Notes under the pieces: model-generated
Databases searched by the model: none
What the model saw: only the letters and a program-made list of their open reading frames with translations
What the model was told of the DNA's origin: nothing
Source of the DNA: Arthrobacter sp. V1I7
GTDB lineage: Bacteria; Actinomycetota; Actinomycetes; Actinomycetales; Micrococcaceae
DNA: 64,000 nucleotides
Reading direction: 5' to 3'
NCBI RefSeq assembly: GCF_030817015.1
Contig: NZ_JAUSYS010000001.1
Span: 3,534,001-3,598,000, forward strand
Program-made: the position numbers and the translations under genes
In this document: piece after piece, positions 60,916 through 64,000 of the stretch
Layout of the letters: every line of letters begins with the position of its first letter
Numbering within the stretch: the stretch's first letter is position 1

Positions 60916-61837
60916 ATGGACGTCACACTTACGCAATTGCGCTATTTCACTGAAGCGGCCGCGCAGCTCTCGATGACGGGCGCCGCCCCTCCGCTTGAAC
61001 GTTGCGCAGTCCGCCGTGTCGGCAGCGATCGCGCAACTGGAGCGCAACATCGGTACCCAGTTCTTCATCAGGCAGCGCTCGAAGGGGCTGGTACTGACTC
61101 CTGCCGGAGAGCTGTTTTTGCGCGACGCCCAGGCCATTCTGGCCCACGTGGAGGAAAGCCTTGACCACGCACGAGGCGAGCAGCAGAGCGTTAAGGGCCG
61201 CGTCCGTATGGCCTGCTTCAGCACCCTCGCGCCGTTCCTGCTTCCCGGCGTACTGACCAGGCTGCGGGAGGAACACCCGGCCCTGGAAGTCGAGGTACTC
61301 GAGACGGACATCTCAGGGTGCGTCAGCGCGCTGATCAACGGCCAGGCAGATCTGGCCTTGTGTTACGACCTTAACCTGCCGGAGGGAATCGCTGGTTCCG
61401 TGGTGCATACGGCCAGACCCTATCTGGCGCTTCCACCCAATCATGAGCTTGCAGGTTCGGACAGTGTCCCGTTGTCCGCGCTCAAAGATGAGTCCTTCGT
61501 GCTGCTGGATCTGCCCCACACCCGTGACCTCATGCTTTCCATCGCACGATTGAGCGGCGGGGAGCCGGACATCAGATTCCGTTCGGCCAGCTACGAGACT
61601 GTGCGTACTTTTGTAGCCCGGGGTCTTGGATACTCCATCCTTCACCAGCGCCCTCAACACAAACTGACCTACGACGGGGGGCAGATAGCAACTGTGGAGA
61701 TCCGGGACGACGTACCGGAGCTGAGAACGGTACTGGCTCATTTGCAGTCGCAGCGCCCGACTGCACGGGTGCGGGCAGTCGCGCAGGCGGTCCGCCACCA
61801 GATTGTTGCTGCGAAGGCAGCGTCCCCTAAGAAATAG
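60916..61837 (+). pseudogene. LysR family transcriptional regulator with a frameshift in its HTH
   Basis: ATG 60916 opens MDVTLTQLRYFTEAAAQLSM, a typical LysR N terminus, but after TGAAPP the reading must shift to continue as LNVAQSAVSAAIAQLERNIG and TQFFIRQRSKGLVLTPAGEL. Removing one C from the CCCC run near 60988 restores AALRLNVAQSAVS and a normal protein of about 306 residues with a complete ligand domain to 61837. As written, only a TTG start at 60995 remains, which lacks half of the HTH. True inactivation or sequencing error; the well-kept operator next to it favours an error or a very recent change. Confidence 0.83.
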
Positions 61838-62050
61838 ACGCCGGGAGGACCGCCAGGAAGCGGGGATAGCCTCCCGACGGCGGCCGAAGCACGTCTGATA
61901 GCCCATGCTTCAAAGGCCCTGGACGGCTAGCCGGTGCCGATGTCCTTGTGTGTCGGCCGCGGCCGCAGGATATGACTCCGCCCCGGTCTCGCGGCAATAA
62001 TTTCAGGTAAGGCCTGTGTGGCCGGAACAGGACAGCAGGGATGGTTGAGG

Positions 62051-63142
62051 ATGAGGCGCGTGGTGGAGCAGGTGCGCGCACTCCATCGGCTTGAACCTGC
62101 CAACAACGACCACCTCTCCGCGTTGAGGGTCGCAGTCAGCGTCGCACTCCCTTCGCTATTGCTTCTGATTGCCGGCCGGACAGATCTTGTCATTTACGCC
62201 GTATTCGGCGCACTGACTGGCATGTACGGCCGTTCTGAGCAGCATCAGCTGCGGCTCCGGCACCAAGCCCAGGCAGCAATGGTGCTCTTAACCGGAGTAG
62301 CTGTGGGCATGTTCCTATCCGTCAACCACCTCCACTCCTGGTGGCTGGTGGCCGTTGAAGCGGTGCTGGCCGGTGTGGGCTCGGTGTATTCCGACCGGGT
62401 GCGGCTCAAGCCCAACGGCCCGTTCTTCGGCATCCTCGCCTTGGGAGCCTGCGCATCCGTTCCCACGGCCGTTCCCTGGCACGTTGCCATGCTTATTGCC
62501 ACGGGGTCAGCCGCTTTCTCCTTGGCCGTGGGCTTCAGCGGTTGGGTTCGCCGCCGTTCCTGGCAGCGCGCCGCCGTAAGGAATCGGCCGGGCGCTGGCG
62601 GGCACCAGGAAGTGTTGGTTCATGCAGCCAGGTATGTGCTGGCGGTAGGAGCCGCGGGCACCCTGGGCGTCCTCAGCGGCAGTGGACACCCCCACTGGGC
62701 GATGGCCGCGGCTGCCGTCCCCCTGGCAGGGGCAGACCTCCCGAGTAGCGTCCGCCGCGGCATCCACCGCATCGTGGGAACGCTGTTGGGATTGGCCGTC
62801 ACCGCTGTCGTCATTCTTCCCGGTCCGTGGTGGTTGGCTGCGACGTTCCCCGGGCGGCAAACCATGTTGCTTGCGCTCCTGGTCATCTTCTTCCAATTCA
62901 CTACAGAGCTCTTTATGACCCGTCACTACGGCCTGGCGATGGTTTCGTTCACGCCCGTCATCCTGCTGATGACCCAACTCGCCGCTCCTATCGACCCGGC
63001 CGTCCTGATCCTGGAGCGCGCCGTGGAAACGCTGGTGGGTGCGCTGGTGGGAATCTTGGTGGTGGTGGCCGTGCAGCGGTCAGGCTCCCGAACCCCGGGC
63101 GCCCTACTTGGGCCTACGTCCCGCCCCCTCCACTTTTCGTGA
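62051..63142 (+). CDS. FUSC family membrane protein (aromatic acid exporter-like)
   Basis: 363 residues from ATG 62051 (start at 62018 is possible). Two blocks of transmembrane helices: LSALRVAVSVALPSLLLLIA to about residue 155, and after a cytosolic loop (RRSWQRAAVRNRPGAGG) VLAVGAAGTLGVLSGSGHPH onward. RGIHRIVGTLLGLAVTAVVI is the family's typical second-half motif. FUSC/AaeB-type proteins export aromatic carboxylic acids. Beside an M20 hydrolase it could export an aryl acid set free by amide cleavage (inference). Confidence 0.83.
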   Translation: MRRVVEQVRALHRLEPANNDHLSALRVAVSVALPSLLLLIAGRTDLVIYAVFGALTGMYGRSEQHQLRLRHQAQAAMVLLTGVAVGMFLSVNHLHSWWLVAVEAVLAGVGSVYSDRVRLKPNGPFFGILALGACASVPTAVPWHVAMLIATGSAAFSLAVGFSGWVRRRSWQRAAVRNRPGAGGHQEVLVHAARYVLAVGAAGTLGVLSGSGHPHWAMAAAAVPLAGADLPSSVRRGIHRIVGTLLGLAVTAVVILPGPWWLAATFPGRQTMLLALLVIFFQFTTELFMTRHYGLAMVSFTPVILLMTQLAAPIDPAVLILERAVETLVGALVGILVVVAVQRSGSRTPGALLGPTSRPLHFS

Positions 63143-63201
63143 TGCGTCCCTGAATCTCTGTAACTCTGTCACTCCGCGAGTTGGCGCGATGCGCTGTGGG
63201 C

Positions 63202-63342
63202 TTAGCGCGTTTCCTCATCAGCTTCGGCCCACTCCAACGCTGCAACTATGTGTCCTTCGGTGGGGAGTGCTTGTTGTTCGGCGGGTGGGAGTTTGTCGTA
63301 GGTGTAGGCGGCGACGGCCATGGGTGAGGTGGAGCGTCCTAG
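63202..63342 (-). pseudogene. C-terminal fragment of a gene cut by IS701 copy 2, perhaps a tyrosine recombinase
   Basis: On the minus strand, 46 codons run from the IS edge (CTAG) to TAA at 63202: LGRSTSPMAVAAYTYDKLPP then AEQQALPTEGHIVAALEWA. The beginning recalls the LGHS...M..YxH end of phage-type integrases, where the last Tyr is the nucleophile, but this is weak. The upstream part must lie beyond the IS, outside the window. Confidence 0.45.
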
Positions 63343-64000
63343 TAGTACTTTGTTAGGTCTTCGGTGAGGGGCTTTTAATCGCTGGCCTGAGCTGTTAATT
63401 TCGTTTCGTGGGCATGGAAGAGGCAGGACTGCGGGTCGAGCTGGAGGATTACGTCGGGCAGGTGTTCGCGTCGTTGGGCCGGAAGGACCAGCGGGCGAAG
63501 GGCCGGCTGTATCTGCAGGGGTTGATGCTGGAGGGGCGGCGCAAGTCGATGCAGCCGATGGCGGAGCGCCTGGATGTGGACCACCAGCAGCTGCAGCAGT
63601 TCGTTACGTCCTCGCCGTGGGAGGTGGAGCCGGTCCGCCGCCGCCTGGCAGCCCTGGCCGATGAGGCTATCGTGCCGGAGGCGTGGGTGATTGACGATAC
63701 CGGGTTCAAGAAGGACGGGGCCGCCTCGGCGTGCGTGGCGCGCCAGTACTCGGGCACGCTGGGCAAGATCGGCAACTGCCAGGTTGCCTCCACCGTGCAC
63801 ATGGTCACCGACCATGCCTCGGCCCCGGTGAACTGGCGCCTGTTCGTGCCCGAGGCCTGGGATGACGCCTGTGCGGACACCAACGAGCACGCCGAAGCCG
63901 TCGCCGCCCGCCGGATCAAGGCGAAGATCCCCGAATACGTACGGCACCGGCCCAAGTGGGAACTCGCGCTGGAGATGATCGATGAACTCGCCCATTGGGG
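63343..64000 (+). mobile_element. IS701-family insertion sequence, copy 2 (left part)
   Basis: Starts with the same terminal repeat TAGTACTTTGTTAGGT after CTAG (63339-63342) and continues to the window end. Over these 658 bases it appears identical to copy 1 except for one extra G near 63825-63830. Same orientation as copy 1, 42.9 kb away. Confidence 0.92.
63408..64000 (+). CDS. IS701-family transposase, intact frame, truncated by the window end
   Basis: GTG 63408 (or ATG 63414) opens MEEAGLRVELEDYVGQVFAS and the frame passes the point where copy 1 is broken: HASAPVNWRLFVPEAWDDAC. The first catalytic Asp (VIDDTGFKKDG) is present; the second and the Glu lie beyond the window. This copy could supply transposase for both elements. 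Confidence 0.9.
   Translation, partial: MGMEEAGLRVELEDYVGQVFASLGRKDQRAKGRLYLQGLMLEGRRKSMQPMAERLDVDHQQLQQFVTSSPWEVEPVRRRLAALADEAIVPEAWVIDDTGFKKDGAASACVARQYSGTLGKIGNCQVASTVHMVTDHASAPVNWRLFVPEAWDDACADTNEHAEAVAARRIKAKIPEYVRHRPKWELALEMIDELAHW

Overview
The window looks like chromosomal or large-plasmid DNA of a high-GC actinobacterium, most probably Arthrobacter sensu lato (Micrococcaceae). This is inferred from protein resemblance and style: many GTG starts, ATGA/GTGA overlaps, Tat and lipoprotein signals, and a copper amine oxidase whose catalytic residues all sit +6 relative to the Arthrobacter globiformis enzyme. No rRNA, tRNA or CRISPR was seen. The contents are mostly substrate-specific catabolic islands separated by insertion sequences and decayed genes.

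Left part (1-17.7 kb): the end of a peptide-type ABC binding protein (minus), a DMT exporter plus GAF protein (plus), a VOC protein, and then a divergent sugar-acid locus. On the minus strand are a 2-hydroxyacid dehydrogenase and a single-chain fusion of a DUF1537 four-carbon acid-sugar kinase with a PdxA2-type dehydrogenase. On the plus strand are an Opp/Dpp-type ABC transporter (5 genes), aldo/keto reductase, HpcH/HpaI aldolase, sialidase-like BNR protein, SDR and a DeoR regulator. Together they look like uptake, unmasking, oxidation, phosphorylation and retro-aldol cleavage of an unknown acid sugar. A secreted glycerophosphodiesterase follows.

17.8-30 kb: a doubly frameshifted primary-like sigma factor gene, a Gfo/Idh/MocA oxidoreductase, a 1,423-bp IS701-family element with CTAG duplication and a frameshifted transposase, then a sugar ABC transporter, a ROK repressor, a SIS-domain protein and a BadF/GlcNAc-kinase-like kinase. 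An exact 25-bp palindrome-like operator lies before both the transporter and the SIS-kinase pair, so ROK probably controls both.

30-41.3 kb: an arabinan locus. A secreted GH51 arabinofuranosidase diverges from a YtfQRT-YjfF-like ABC importer and a secreted GH43 enzyme with an AbfB-like C terminus. Two LacI-type operators lie between them, but no LacI gene is in the window. Then comes a scrap heap: an IS3 fragment, a serine-recombinase remnant, a ROK kinase lacking its N terminus and a pRiA4b ORF-3 remnant.

41.3-52.1 kb: an amidohydrolase broken by one nonsense codon with an NCS1 permease, then an amine island: aldehyde dehydrogenase, APC permease, copper amine oxidase, a small membrane protein and a TetR regulator. 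The NCS1 and APC permease genes share a 36-bp upstream motif (28/36 identical) at similar distance. 52.4-53.8 kb is an insertion sequence with unusual multiple end repeats.

54-64 kb: a flavin monooxygenase followed by a decayed RidA copy, two small unknown genes, then a minus-strand operon RidA-DUF1028-M20 amidohydrolase-aspartase. It diverges from a frameshifted LysR gene across a perfect T-N11-A palindrome. A FUSC-family exporter and a second IS701 copy, which cuts a recombinase-like gene and runs off the right edge, complete the window. Many of the broken genes differ from an intact frame by one base in a homopolymer run, so sequencing error must be excluded before calling them true pseudogenes.
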